Shown one piece after another: positions 1-8,626 of a stretch of DNA of 64,000 nucleotides. Source of the DNA: Limisphaerales bacterium (GTDB taxonomy: Bacteria; Verrucomicrobiota; Verrucomicrobiia; Limisphaerales; AAA164-E04); the NCBI GenBank assembly GCA_024761205.1, contig JAMASS010000013.1, forward strand, positions 1 through 64,000. The letters run 5' to 3'. A program made the position numbers and the translations under genes. Numbering within the stretch: the stretch's first letter is position 1; every line of letters begins with the position of its first letter. The notes beneath the pieces were generated by a model that was given only the letters and a program-made list of their open reading frames with translations, was not told the origin of the DNA and made no database searches.

Positions 1-1
1 C

Positions 2-118
2 TCAGTCTCGGGTGTGCGGGCGTTTATGCAGGAAGCTGAAAAAAGATGGGCCGGTTTTCAGGATAAACTGAAACGCTTGAATCAGCGCGAGCAGCGGTCC
101 TTTAAGCGCGGAATATGA
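2..118 (+). CDS. C-terminal end of a truncated unknown gene
   Basis: An open frame enters from the left edge and ends at a TGA at 116-118, giving the last 38 residues of a protein. The tail is strongly charged and probably helical (VRAFMQEAEKRWAGF, then DKLKRLNQREQRSFK). No family can be named from so short a piece. The start lies outside the window. The frame is open from the first base and has the basic, soluble look of a normal C-terminus, but the length is too small to prove coding. It could equally be the end of a decayed gene, since the following 700 bases hold nothing intact. Confidence 0.4.
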   Translation, partial: SVSGVRAFMQEAEKRWAGFQDKLKRLNQREQRSFKRGI

Positions 119-833
119 GGGCGGAGAAGCGATCAGCCACCCGCACGCGTCAGTCATTCGCCGGCCTTTCCTCAATGGCCCTTGATTACTGAGCGGCGGT
201 CAAGATGTGTTTCCCGGGCAGGCGGGCAATGGCGGCGGCAATAAAGCCGCCGAGTAGGAGATAAAGATTGGAGAATATTCACCGGCAAGAATGCCGGCGA
301 TCATTGCAGCAGGAAGAGAAAGACACGGGCGCTTGTGGCATTCTAGATCGAGAGGGGATAACCGGCCTTCCCGCCTTATGAGTTCGTCGAGAACCTAAGA
401 AAATATTCGGGCAAAGTCCATGAACATCTTGCTGCGACACCCTGCCGCCGCAACCTGGCAACCCCACCGATACCCCATCAACGAAACCGCCCTTGACGCC
501 TTCCCGCCGCTATCCTGATTTCGTGCTTGTCCAACCAGAAAAAACAGTAACCTGACAAGCAACATGGCAAAATTCCTCGGCGTTCCCAGTTCCAGCGCCC
601 AAGGCGGACAAGTGTTTTCCCACAACCGCTTCGGCCAATCCCTCTCGCCGGAAGAGGAACAGCTGGAAAAACAGCGCGACGGAGTCCAGCAAGTCGAAGA
701 AACCAAGGGAAAGGCGGCAGAAGAAAAATGAAAAAAACCGTTATTTACCCGCAAGTGCGATAATAACGGCCCGGTGGCCTGCCGTTGGTGACTCGACAAC
801 GGAGAACACAGTTAAATTAAAGAAAGCATTGCC
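119..833. other. Stretch without a convincing gene
   Basis: Only short overlapping open frames occur here, on both strands, with no recognisable product. A plus-strand frame beginning with ATG at 564 has a plausible start and an acidic, glutamine-rich end. It has no good ribosome binding site and no family I recognise, so it is not called. The last 100 bases are A-rich and precede the small cysteine-containing genes at 834-1562; they may hold their promoter, but no clear -35/-10 pair stands out. Confidence 0.5.
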
Positions 834-915
834 ATGAGCTTAATCAGGCAGACCATCAAAGCCCACTTCCGGTGCCTTCCTGCACTTCTTTCGGAAGGCA
901 ACCATCGTCGGCGGG

Positions 916-1146
916 GTGGCGTTTTCCACCGGGTTGATTAACGCAGCGGAACTATACCCGATTGGAGGCGGTGAATGCGGGGTCGATCTCGACGTTCCCG
1001 AAGGGTTTGATTGGGAAACTGATGGCATTTGCGTTTACGTCTGGGGACCGTGCAAAGACATCGAATCTGAATTCGGAGACGTTGTTGATGGACACAATCC
1101 TGATCCCAACAACCCAGACGACGGCAACGGACCCGTCCGATGGTGA
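916..1146 (+). CDS. Small acidic cysteine-containing protein, probably exported
   Basis: The frame opens at a GTG and encodes 76 residues ending next to the following gene. Upstream of the GTG the same frame stays open back to 844 and would read FRKATIVGGVAFSTGLINAAE, split here only by the uncertain start. That has the pattern of the leaders of the cysteine-rich peptides at 20.6-23.9 kb (FGK-A-x-L-A-x-V). An ATG at 834 lies in another frame, so the true start may have been lost by a one-base shift. The mature part is acidic, with three cysteines (ECG, GIC, GPC) and a Pro/Asn/Asp-rich end. Function is unknown. It overlaps the next gene by seven bases, which suggests coupled translation. It could be a decaying relative of the 20-kb family. 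Confidence 0.4.
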   Translation: MAFSTGLINAAELYPIGGGECGVDLDVPEGFDWETDGICVYVWGPCKDIESEFGDVVDGHNPDPNNPDDGNGPVRW

Positions 1147-1562
1147 TGACCCGAAGGACGGCAAAGAAGAGGAAGTCCATTTTGCCCGGGATCCTTATGC
1201 TACACGAAGAAGGATACTTAAACGTGCTTAGATTTAGGCAATGCATAGCACACGCCTATGGAGTCTATTTCGCGCAGATCGCTCAAGCGAAGATCGAGAC
1301 CATGCGATGCTTGGCGGTTGCACTAAAGACATATGACAATTGCGTGGTAGGGTGCATCGCCGACGTGCTGTCCGGTTATGACGTGGTCAAAGTGTGCGTG
1401 AAAGGTTGTCGGGACACTTTTAACAAAATAGACAAGAGAAGGTGTGCAAGTGGCCAACTCACACGAATCATTCGCGCCGTCAACAACTGCAACGAGCACA
1501 TAAGTAATTGCGTGCAGGCATACGAAGACAGTGACGAACCACCCATTTTCAAGATAAACTAA
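1140..1562 (+). CDS. Unknown protein with nine cysteines
   Basis: The open frame encodes up to 140 residues from ATG 1140, overlapping the end of the previous small gene. A later ATG at 1200 would give about 120 residues and drop a very basic N-terminus. The rest is predicted helical and carries nine spaced cysteines (RQC, MRC, DNC, VGC, KVC, KGC, RRC, NNC, SNC). I recognise no family. Spacing of paired cysteines across helices suggests a disulfide-stabilised helical bundle, but no signal peptide is visible in its own frame. If the upstream frame were fused to it by one base shift, the leader there could export it. The codon content is more AT-rich than that of nearby metabolic genes. Confidence 0.45.
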   Translation: MVMTRRTAKKRKSILPGILMLHEEGYLNVLRFRQCIAHAYGVYFAQIAQAKIETMRCLAVALKTYDNCVVGCIADVLSGYDVVKVCVKGCRDTFNKIDKRRCASGQLTRIIRAVNNCNEHISNCVQAYEDSDEPPIFKIN

Positions 1563-1696
1563 CGCAATGATAAGTTATGGGTTTGACTGGTAGCGGACGA
1601 TGCTTCACCTCGGGCGCGCGGATGAGGGCGTGCTTGTGAATCTGTTGACCATATTCCAACTCCGGTCATTGCTGCTGTAGAACGGGGCGGAAGGGG

Positions 1697-2101
1697 GTGT
1701 CGCCTCGCGTTGCCGAGTCCCTGTCCGGCAAGGGCATTCTCTGCTTCATGGTGATGGAAGTGAAGGGCGGCGAGAATGTCAATATCAGCGTCGTGCGCCA
1801 ACTGCGCGGTGTCCTGGAACGTGAAGACGGCGACATGGTCGGCCTGATCCTCATGCACAAACTGAAGCCGCGCCGGAAAGCCGCCTTCAGCCTCGAGATG
1901 GCGATGGCCGGAGACATGAAGGACAAACGTTACCCGCGCCTGCAACTACTGAGCGTGCCGGACATATTGGCGGGGCGCCGCTTCGAGCTACCGGACCCGC
2001 CTGCTGCCCATTGCCCCAAACAGACGCAGCTTCCCCTCGCCGCCGAAGGCTCTTCCAAGCCCAGAATTTGTCATTGCGTAAGCTTAAAATTTTCTCCTTG
2101 A
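1697..2101 (+). pseudogene. Fragment of a DNA methyltransferase / restriction-type C-terminal domain
   Basis: Residues from about 12 to 95 of this frame (VMEVKGGENVNISVVRQLRG ... RYPRLQLLSVPDIL) match the C-terminal domain often fused to site-specific adenine DNA methyltransferases of metagenomes and phages. There the usual pattern is V-x-V-K-G-G, then R-(D/E)-L-R-G-V-(I/L)-E-R-E, then K-(F/Y)-P-R-(I/L)-Q-(I/L)-L-(S/T). The methylase domain that should precede it is missing: upstream sequence at 1563-1696 has no matching frame. The start at 1697 is only the first available codon. I therefore call it a detached remnant of a larger gene, probably brought in by transfer. Confidence 0.6.
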
Positions 2102-2173
2102 CGGATTCTGTCTGTGAGGGTTTGTTGAGAAACGGTCCCTCGATAAACAGTCTTGAATGAGCACGGGGGGAGT

Positions 2174-2290
2174 ATGGATGAAACTTTAACTGTTTATGTT
2201 ATGCGCAGAGATGATGAAACTTGGAGCCGAATTAACTTCACCCGGACATTCGCGGAGAGTACCCCCCCCCCCCCCGAGTTTATCGCTTGA
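2174..2290 (+). CDS. 38-residue open frame ending just after a poly-C run
   Basis: ATG 2174 follows a G-rich stretch (GGGGGGAGT) that could serve as ribosome binding site. The frame reads MDETLTVYVMRRDDETW and onward through the C run as a proline series, stopping at 2288-2290. No family is recognised. With one more C (or two fewer) in the run, this frame would continue directly into the PEP-CTERM gene that starts at 2287. It may be the true 5' end of that gene, a short upstream regulatory frame, or chance. Confidence 0.35.
   Translation: MDETLTVYVMRRDDETWSRINFTRTFAESTPPPPEFIA
2262..2275. repeat. Homopolymer run of 14 C
   Basis: Fourteen consecutive C lie between the small open frame starting at 2174 and the PEP-CTERM gene. 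Runs of this length are prone to slipped-strand length change. A change of +1 or -2 joins the two frames. A second run, of 15 C, lies in the sigma factor gene at 19751-19765. Confidence 0.95.
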
Positions 2291-3021
2291 AGACAGACCG
2301 CCCTCGGCGGACAAGCCAAGGGCTTAAGCTCACCCTCGCCGCCCTCCTGACCGCCCTCGCCCTCCAACCTGACGCCGTTGCTCAGAGCTTCGCCGTCAGC
2401 AACTTGGGACAGGGTGGGGAGATTACCAGAGATATTGTAGCATCGACAGCGACATCATTCACCGTCGGCCCGCCTCCCGAAGGCCTCACCGGCTGGACGC
2501 TGGATAAGGTTACCGGGCGTTTTTGGGGCATCACCGGCTCACCCAGCGGTTTTCAGGCCATGATTCTAAACGATGACTCCAGCAAACCGGACATCTTCAA
2601 TAGCCCGCTTGCGACCTTGACCGGGCCGGACCCACGGGGTAGGCGAGACTATGACTTCGTGCCGCCCGCCGGCACTACGATTTTCCTGGAACCGGAGACC
2701 ACCTATTGGCTGGTGTATACGAGCGCAGGGTTGCCATCAAACTTTAATTATTACAGGACACGCTCAAGAACCGACATGAGTCAGGCCGGGCTGCGGGGGT
2801 GGGATATCGGCAACGACCTATGGTTCTGGGATAGTAATGATGGGGCATGGGAAAGGCTGAGAACAGGCACAAGAGGCGAAATACGCCTTCCTATGAAATT
2901 CGGCGTGGAGGCCACGCCGGTGCCGGAGCCCTCGGAGTATGCGCTCTTCTTTGCCTTGGGCTTGGGCGCCTTCGTCTTTTGGCATCGCCGCTGCCAACGA
3001 GAGCAGCGGACCGCCGCCTAG
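2287..3021 (+). CDS. PEP-CTERM surface protein with choice-of-anchor R-like domain
   Basis: The 244-residue product begins (TTG start) with a basic n-region and hydrophobic stretch LTLAALLTALAL ending in AVAQS, a standard signal peptide. Residues about 45-150 resemble the choice-of-anchor R beta-sandwich domain, including the characteristic L-x-P-x-T-T-Y-W-L-V-Y segment. The end carries a PEP-CTERM sorting signal: VPEPSEYAL, a hydrophobic helix, then the basic WHRRCQREQ tail. Such proteins are exported and processed by an exosortase; the exosortase gene is not in this window. There is no ribosome binding site before the TTG, and a 14-C run lies 11 bases upstream, so the real start may vary with tract length. 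A terminator follows. Confidence 0.8.
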   Translation: MKTDRPRRTSQGLKLTLAALLTALALQPDAVAQSFAVSNLGQGGEITRDIVASTATSFTVGPPPEGLTGWTLDKVTGRFWGITGSPSGFQAMILNDDSSKPDIFNSPLATLTGPDPRGRRDYDFVPPAGTTIFLEPETTYWLVYTSAGLPSNFNYYRTRSRTDMSQAGLRGWDIGNDLWFWDSNDGAWERLRTGTRGEIRLPMKFGVEATPVPEPSEYALFFALGLGAFVFWHRRCQREQRTAA

Positions 3022-3060
3022 CGGTTCCCTCCCCGCACTAGAGCATCCCCACCCAATCAC

Positions 3061-3092
3061 GGGGCGGCCTCAAAAAAGGCCGCCCCTTTTTG
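3061..3092 (+). terminator. Intrinsic terminator after the PEP-CTERM gene
   Basis: A perfect 10-bp stem (GGGGCGGCCT paired with AGGCCGCCCC) with a six-base loop is followed directly by a run of T. It lies 40 bases after the stop codon of the upstream PEP-CTERM gene. Confidence 0.9.
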
Positions 3093-3286
3093 CGGTCATC
3101 GGCTAGCCCATTACGTGGCGAGCGTCCGCAGCTGACCTGATTACGGACGGATACCGCTTTGCCGCCGCCTTTAATGGATCGGTGCCGAGCCAAGGTTAGC
3201 GCACCAAGGTGGGTATTTGGAGCGTGTCCGAGATAGAACCGGAAGGAGAGCGGCTGAAACATGATATCAATGTTCAGTTGGTTTGA

Positions 3287-3512
3287 TTTTCGTCTGAGGG
3301 CGATCTCCTGTTGACTGCGACTGGATTGCCAAACGCCTATCGAGGTCATTGGGAACCCGGTGGTCAGCATGTGGGATATTCGGTTTGGTCAGTGCTTGGC
3401 GCAGTATCCGAGGGGCCGTCCCTTGGCTGTGGTTGCATTTCATCCCGGTGACCGCCGGATTGTTGATCTGTCCCGAAGGTCGGCCTTCGTTCCAGTGGGA
3501 TTGGAATGCTAA
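3287..3512 (+). pseudogene. Remnant of a WD40-repeat protein
   Basis: Two adjacent frames together give a WD40-like blade. FSSEGDLLLTATG is read in one frame up to about 3340. From there another frame gives VVSMWDIRFGQCLAQYP, then PLAVVAFHPGDRRIVDL, ending in a TAA. The order 'S-x-(D/E)-G-x-L-L-x-T-A-(S/T)', then 'W-D-I-R-x-G-x-C-L', then 'V-A-F-x-P-x-x-R-x-(I/L)-(V/A)' is that of a WD40 repeat. A further in-frame-like trace near 3570-3630 (ALAVFGDKEGVSLFDLE) may be another blade. The frame change and stops mark it as decayed. Confidence 0.4.
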
Positions 3513-3702
3513 TTCCGTAGAGCTGTTGTGATTCAAGAAGTCAGATTATACTATCCCGAGTATGCTGCAGCCCGCAGACACCGGGCGTTGGCCGTCTTTG
3601 GTGACAAGGAGGGAGTCTCGCTGTTCGACCTGGAGACTGCGGTTACATCCGCAAATGTCATACAAGTCGTAACTACAAGCTGTTGATAACGTGGAGATTA
3701 AC

Positions 3703-3777
<75 letters not shown>

Positions 3778-4017
3778 AACCGAGCGGAGGGGGGAGAATA
3801 TCTATCTTTGTGAGACATCTGTCAACCTCCGATTTCATCGGGGCCGCGAGTGAATCTGCGGAGCAGCGATTCGGACAAGAGCTCCATAATGGGAAGAATC
3901 CTGTTCATCTTGCCTCTCTTTCAAACTGAACACGAAAAAACGACGCGATCCCTTTCGGCGTATTTCGTGTATTCCGCAGTTTAGACCTTTCCTTCCCGTG
4001 ATGCGTGCCGTGAGGAC

Positions 4018-4863
4018 CTAGTTGGTCACAACCCGATAAAACCGCAAATCTTCCGCAAACGAATTCTCATCGATCACGATCGTTGCCGTATCTCCAAACA
4101 CAATCTCCTTGAGGCGATTCCACTGCACAGTGTCCGTGGAAACTTCAACTGTCGCCGACTGATTCAACGTCCCCTCAACTCGAAACTGAAACCGACCATC
4201 GACATACTTCGGGTGAGAAAGCACCGCGGGCACCGCTGGTTCCGGCTCGGGCGCAGCCACAGGCGCTTGGATCGAATCAATCGCCTCACGCAACTCGCTT
4301 ACCGAAGGACGAAAGGATCGGGTATAGACAATCTCCCACAGCTGATGCGACGGCGAATTCGGCACCCCGTTAAGCACTACAAAATCCGAGTTGTTCGTTC
4401 CTTCACCGCGCCGGGGCGAAAAGAACTGGTTCAAGGCGACGTGGTCTGAGTCGTCGACCACCAATTCCAATCCGGTGCGTTCAGCAAAGAAAAGTGTCTC
4501 CCCAGACCGCATACCGGAATCATCCTTTTCCAATCCGACCAAGACAACCGGCAATCCTTCGGGGTTCCCCCCCAGATCCCGGTAATACTGATTGATCTGT
4601 TTCTCAGCGACCGCTGAGTTACCTCGACAAATGCTGCACCAGTAGAAGAAGAAATCCAACACTACGATTGACCCCTCCAAATCACTCAACCGGAACGTCT
4701 CGTCGGTCATCACATTGATCAGCTGGAAATCATCAGCCACATCACCGATCTGTTTCTCTTGAGTCAGGCCGGAGAAACCGCACCACGCGACCCCACAACC
4801 CATGAAGGCCACCGTCACATAGCGCGCGAAGTTATCGATGCCAAATTTCCTGTTCACCGTCAT
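4018..4863 (-). CDS. Exported thioredoxin-like (TlpA/redoxin) protein
   Basis: The 281-residue product has an N-terminal hydrophobic segment (about residues 14-32) consistent with export or membrane anchoring. It is followed by a TlpA/peroxiredoxin-type fold at about 38-200: 'VVLDFFFYWCSIC' supplies a W-C-x-x-C active site. The last 70 residues (VEVSTDTVQWNRL ... RFYRVV) resemble the short beta-domain that ends many exported Verrucomicrobiota proteins. It is the third gene of a minus-strand operon, 23 bases after a longer thioredoxin fusion, so it probably acts in the cell envelope in thiol-disulfide exchange for that system. The ATG start is clear. Substrate is unknown. Confidence 0.75.
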   Translation of the reverse strand: MTVNRKFGIDNFARYVTVAFMGCGVAWCGFSGLTQEKQIGDVADDFQLINVMTDETFRLSDLEGSIVVLDFFFYWCSICRGNSAVAEKQINQYYRDLGGNPEGLPVVLVGLEKDDSGMRSGETLFFAERTGLELVVDDSDHVALNQFFSPRRGEGTNNSDFVVLNGVPNSPSHQLWEIVYTRSFRPSVSELREAIDSIQAPVAAPEPEPAVPAVLSHPKYVDGRFQFRVEGTLNQSATVEVSTDTVQWNRLKEIVFGDTATIVIDENSFAEDLRFYRVVTN

Positions 4864-4886
4864 TTTTGAATCTGCTGCTTATACTG

Positions 4887-6500
4887 TTAGAAATTTAACG
4901 AGTAGGCAAATTGAAACATTGCCCAATCACGGCTGCGATAAAGATCCTCAAAAAAGGGTGCTTCGATGTCTAGCGTCTCGTACCGTGTGAAATAGGGCCC
5001 GCCCGTGATCTTCACGCTTGACCGCTCGCCGATCCAGCGGACTCCTAGTCCGATTTGATAGCTATCCAATCCCGGGGGCGCATTCGACGCCGGCAATGAG
5101 TTCTGGATCTCACCCGTGTCGTGATAGAATCGACCAAACACACTTACCAACCACGACTCGGTCAAATCATGTTCCAAGGTCGCGCCGACAAAGTAAGCCT
5201 CAAAATCCGGATTCTCGGTGACCCATCCCCCTTGCGTGCGCAGCACCCATGAATCTCCCAAGGCTGCATTTAGCGAGCTCTGAATCCCGTAACGCTTCTC
5301 CCGCACCACCGTATCCGTCATCTGCAATTCGAGCAACGACCGCAAGCGCGGACTCAAGATATTCTCACTGGCTAGTCGATACGCGAACGAATCAATCACA
5401 TCCCGCCCCAAAACGGTGACGCGTTCAAATTCGGCGCTGGGAGCAATCCAATCCTCATAGTATCCAAAATTTGCCTCCAAGTAACCCGTCGCCGGCAAGT
5501 ATTCCCAACGAAACTGAGTCGCCAACCGATAACCTCGCGGCGAAACATCCGGATAGTCACCAAAAAATGGTAACGATCCGATCTGCTGATAGTAATCGTG
5601 CAACCAAAGGCTTCGAAAATTCTGAAACCCGTCATAGTATCCTGCCTGACCTTGCCACGTCACCCGTTCGTGCAACGGCTGGGTGGCGTTCAACTGAGCC
5701 AATATCCGATCCGAACTGGATGAAGCCGCCTCAAAAAACGGATCCGGCGAGTACAGATCAATATCGTAGGTATCGTATGTCAGGCCCAAATCCCACTGAG
5801 TGTTTTCATCGTCGTGACCATATTGAACCGTCCACTGCGTCACCTGAAAATCCTGCGTAAACAACCCTTCTCCATTGACGCTAAGATTCCGGTCGAAGGT
5901 CCATCGACGCATCCGTTCCTCCACAGGCGTGACTTCAACCAGATCGACGTCCATCGGGGCGGTCGGTGATTCGTCGAGCTGAGCCCCCCCAATCGTATCG
6001 ATCACTGACCGCACCTTTTCGACACTCTCTAGTCCCGCATGTTGAGAACGAACCACAAAGCCGTTGTTAGCAGCTTCGGTTCCATCAAGAACCGCAATAA
6101 GGGGGATTCCTTGAGTTTCGAATCCGTTGAGCAGTTCACCGGAAAAATCATCCACGACTTGCGATAAGCCCGTTCGGCGAGAATTCTTCGACTCAATATT
6201 GACGGCAATTGCATTGACCAGGATCCCCATAGCATTGCCTCCTTGGTGCTCATAGTATTGCTGAATCTTGGCCTCAACAAGGGACGACGACTTCAGACAG
6301 GGGCCGCACCAATACGCGAAAAAATCCAACCCCACGATCTTCCCGGAAAACTCGGGAAGTCGAAGCGGCATCCCGCTCTCACTCCCTCGAACCGGAAATT
6401 TGTGGTCTACCGACAACGCACCGAAAACTGGACTATCCAAAACTCCCAGTAGCGGCAAAAGCACATACCACACCGACCTAGACTTGAATCGCAGTTCCAT
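4887..6500 (-). CDS. Thioredoxin-like domain fused to a DUF3570-like outer-membrane barrel
   Basis: This 537-residue protein starts with a signal-like segment (about 10-28). A TlpA-type domain follows at about 30-175, with active site WCGPC in 'GLDFFAYWCGPCLK'. From about residue 200 to the end there are alternating aromatic/polar beta strands finishing in a terminal phenylalanine (FAYSLNF), as in outer-membrane barrels. The neighbouring DUF4266 lipoprotein is the usual partner of DUF3570 barrels, so I read the second half as a DUF3570-like barrel. In other bacteria the thioredoxin and barrel are separate genes in the same cluster; here they are one chain. The start ATG has GGAGG just upstream. 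Topology of the thioredoxin part (periplasmic) is inferred. Confidence 0.7.
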   Translation of the reverse strand: MELRFKSRSVWYVLLPLLGVLDSPVFGALSVDHKFPVRGSESGMPLRLPEFSGKIVGLDFFAYWCGPCLKSSSLVEAKIQQYYEHQGGNAMGILVNAIAVNIESKNSRRTGLSQVVDDFSGELLNGFETQGIPLIAVLDGTEAANNGFVVRSQHAGLESVEKVRSVIDTIGGAQLDESPTAPMDVDLVEVTPVEERMRRWTFDRNLSVNGEGLFTQDFQVTQWTVQYGHDDENTQWDLGLTYDTYDIDLYSPDPFFEAASSSSDRILAQLNATQPLHERVTWQGQAGYYDGFQNFRSLWLHDYYQQIGSLPFFGDYPDVSPRGYRLATQFRWEYLPATGYLEANFGYYEDWIAPSAEFERVTVLGRDVIDSFAYRLASENILSPRLRSLLELQMTDTVVREKRYGIQSSLNAALGDSWVLRTQGGWVTENPDFEAYFVGATLEHDLTESWLVSVFGRFYHDTGEIQNSLPASNAPPGLDSYQIGLGVRWIGERSSVKITGGPYFTRYETLDIEAPFFEDLYRSRDWAMFQFAYSLNF

Positions 6501-6521
6501 CCTCCTCCAATAATCGGCTTC

Positions 6522-6749
6522 CTAGCGGCAAGCGGTGCACCCAGCCGCTTGAGCGCCCCCCGAAAGTGCCGACCCCGGTTCTATTTGGGTCAGCACCTGC
6601 GATTGATAGGCAAAGACCGGTGAATCCGAAAACACCATATTCGGTTTGGACACCAACCGTTGTTTCATTACTGGAACAGCCTTACATCCCGTGCCACCCA
6701 AGGCCACGAAAATCAAGGCGATCGCCAAAATAGATCCACTCGAGCACAT
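6522..6749 (-). CDS. DUF4266 family small lipoprotein
   Basis: The product of 75 residues begins at ATG 6749; an in-frame TTG 30 bases upstream is less likely. It has a hydrophobic signal segment ending GGTGC, a lipobox-like site. Then comes the DUF4266 pattern: KQRLVSKPNMVF, a middle segment, and a small-residue end with cysteines (SGGAQAAGCTACR). DUF4266 lipoproteins occur with DUF3570 barrels and thioredoxin-like genes, exactly as here. Function of the family is not known; a role in envelope maturation or metal/cofactor handling has to be inferred. First gene of the three-gene operon reading leftwards. Confidence 0.75.
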   Translation of the reverse strand: MCSSGSILAIALIFVALGGTGCKAVPVMKQRLVSKPNMVFSDSPVFAYQSQVLTQIEPGSALSGGAQAAGCTACR

Positions 6750-6779
6750 CCCTACGGAGCAATTGGCGCTGACGCTCAA

Positions 6780-7749
6780 TTTTCTGTCAATGTTATTTTA
6801 TTGCTCACGGACAAGAGGTGTCGCCATGAGCTATTTTAATGGAGATCATACATTTAATTTAGCGGCAAAAATCTTTGCAGGATAGAGGGCATTGTCCACT
6901 CGGTCTCTCGCTGGCGCCTCGGGGGGCGGGGTAATCGTCCAACAGCAAGCGGGATCGTTCCAATAGAGCTTCAGCAAGGCCCGATCAAGGCGACGCCGGA
7001 AAGAAAGGTCCCCAATCGGATGGCTGCTCGCATCAATGCCGCCGGCGGAACACCAAAATGCCCCTTCAATCTCGGGCGGCCATGCTTCGGCATGAACCAT
7101 TGGTGACGCCGATGGCGGCGATAGCCGCCCGGCATCACTAGGATTGCGGTGGCGCAGTTCTTCCGGCACGCCCGGGTTTAAGCGCGCGCGCACGGCATGA
7201 TTGATGCAAGGTCCCATCACGGATGGCCACTTTATCTCATGCACTCCAAACCAACCCCCGAGCCGGCAGCCGATGAAACCCGAAGGGCAACGTCCAAGGC
7301 TGAAGCCCGGCGGCGAAGAATTTCTCAAGGATAACCGCTCTCGGGGCGTTTCTCTGAGGATGCCTTGGTGCCTCCTCGCCTCATCAACGAGCGCGCTGAC
7401 GCTGATATTCTCGGTGCGGTTTCATGCTCGCCCCGCCCTTGAGGCTCGGTCAAACACAGGTAGCGGCGATTGCCCATTTGCGGCGCACTTTGGAACACTC
7501 CAAGCCGTGCGGTGCGCACGCTGAGGTCGCTCTCCGGCAATCTGCGGGCATTAGTAAGCATCGGCTTGGCGTTGGGAGTCTTGCGGGCGTCCTTGCCTCC
7601 GCAGTGACCGCAACGGCGGTCTTTGGCTCATATTTGCGCTTCAAACCACTTGGCGGCATCCCTTTTCCCGGTGTTCTACGCCGGTAAACTCGCCTCATTT
7701 CGTGCCCGAAGTAGCAGCAAATCCAAGACAGCACGCCAGACTGTGATAT
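6780..7749. other. Decayed stretch without an intact gene
   Basis: Numerous short frames on both strands overlap and none gives a recognisable full product. The minus strand at 7450-7700 continues from a sulfatase remnant but no longer resembles a sulfatase after about 7750. A minus-strand frame at 6846-7100 contains 'LLKLYWNDPACCW', which looks protein-like but which I cannot place. The area reads as old, heavily mutated coding or mobile DNA. Confidence 0.5.
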
Positions 7750-8427
7750 AAATAACCCCAAAAAGAAGGGCGTGTCCGCATTTTTCCTGATGAACTCAAC
7801 GGCCTCTTCCGTATAGCGTTTAGTCAGCATTTCCGGTTGCGTTGGGCGTTCCATGATGATCTCGTCTTGAATCAACGGCACATTCTACGGCGTGACATAC
7901 TTCTCCCGTCATGCTCGGTCCAAATTGCGGTTCTTCCCCGTCACGCCATCCATGTCGTTGAAATAGGGCAAACCATAAAACGAATCGAAGCCGTGATTCA
8001 TCGGCAGAAAGGGCGGTCCTAGGTGCCATTTACTGATACACGGGGTCGCGTAATCCTCGGATTTCAAAATCTCCGCAAGGGTTATCTCTGCCGGATTTAA
8101 TCCCACCGTGTGTTGGGAAAACAACACTCCTGTGATATCGACTCGGAGCGGATAGCACCCCGTTAACAAAGTCCCACGCAAAGCCGAGCAAACCGGGGCA
8201 AGTGAATAAAAGTCCGTGAATCGGGTTCCTTCGGCAACCATCCGATTGAGGTGAGGCGTCTTGATCGTCGGATGCCTATAACAACCCAAATCCTGATACC
8301 CCTGATCATCAATGAAGATCAGAATGAAGTTCGGTGGACGGCTCCCAGCTACCCCGAGCTCACCGGAAACTAATAGCCACATCACACTCCCCATCACCCA
8401 CCAAGCGGTCTTGGAAATCATTTTCAT
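7750..8427 (-). pseudogene. Broken arylsulfatase-type sulfatase
   Basis: From ATG 8427 the minus strand encodes a signal peptide and then a sulfatase N-terminus: NFILIFIDDQGYQDLGCY supplies the first metal-binding aspartates, and 'CISKWHLG' matches the conserved G/S-K-W-H-L-G block. The frame ends at 7909. The next frame, to about 7755, continues the homology with 'LTKRYTEEAVEFIRKN' and 'TPFFL', and then homology stops about 250 residues short of a full enzyme. The activation motif C-x-P-x-R is C-S-A-L-R here, so formylglycine formation would probably fail even without the frameshift. Sulfatases cleave sulfate esters from polysaccharides. Only a relic remains. Confidence 0.8.
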
Positions 8428-8626
8428 ATGCTGCCGAACGATCAGTATTGAAACCCAATAGCTGTCAGGCAACGCTATTCCCTTCTCCCCCAGCGAGGGA
8501 ATAATGCCAAAGAATCCAAGATCAAAGCAATTCGTCCATTGGCGGAAATCCAAAGCGGCGAATGATCGCCGCACTCCAGGAACCTGGCGGTGTTTCGCAA
8601 CATCTTCTGTGACGCGATAACGTTTT

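Noticed and set aside
395..799. A 134-codon minus-strand frame with several cysteines and serine-rich composition
   Set aside because: No start context, no family, and composition as expected for the antisense of a GC-rich stretch.
3349..3531. A 60-codon plus-strand frame with tryptophan-rich composition
   Set aside because: It lies in another frame over the WD40 remnant and shows no domain of its own.
7201..7524. A 107-codon plus-strand frame with arginine/proline content
   Set aside because: Falls in the decayed zone after the sulfatase remnant; no domain, and the other frames are as open.
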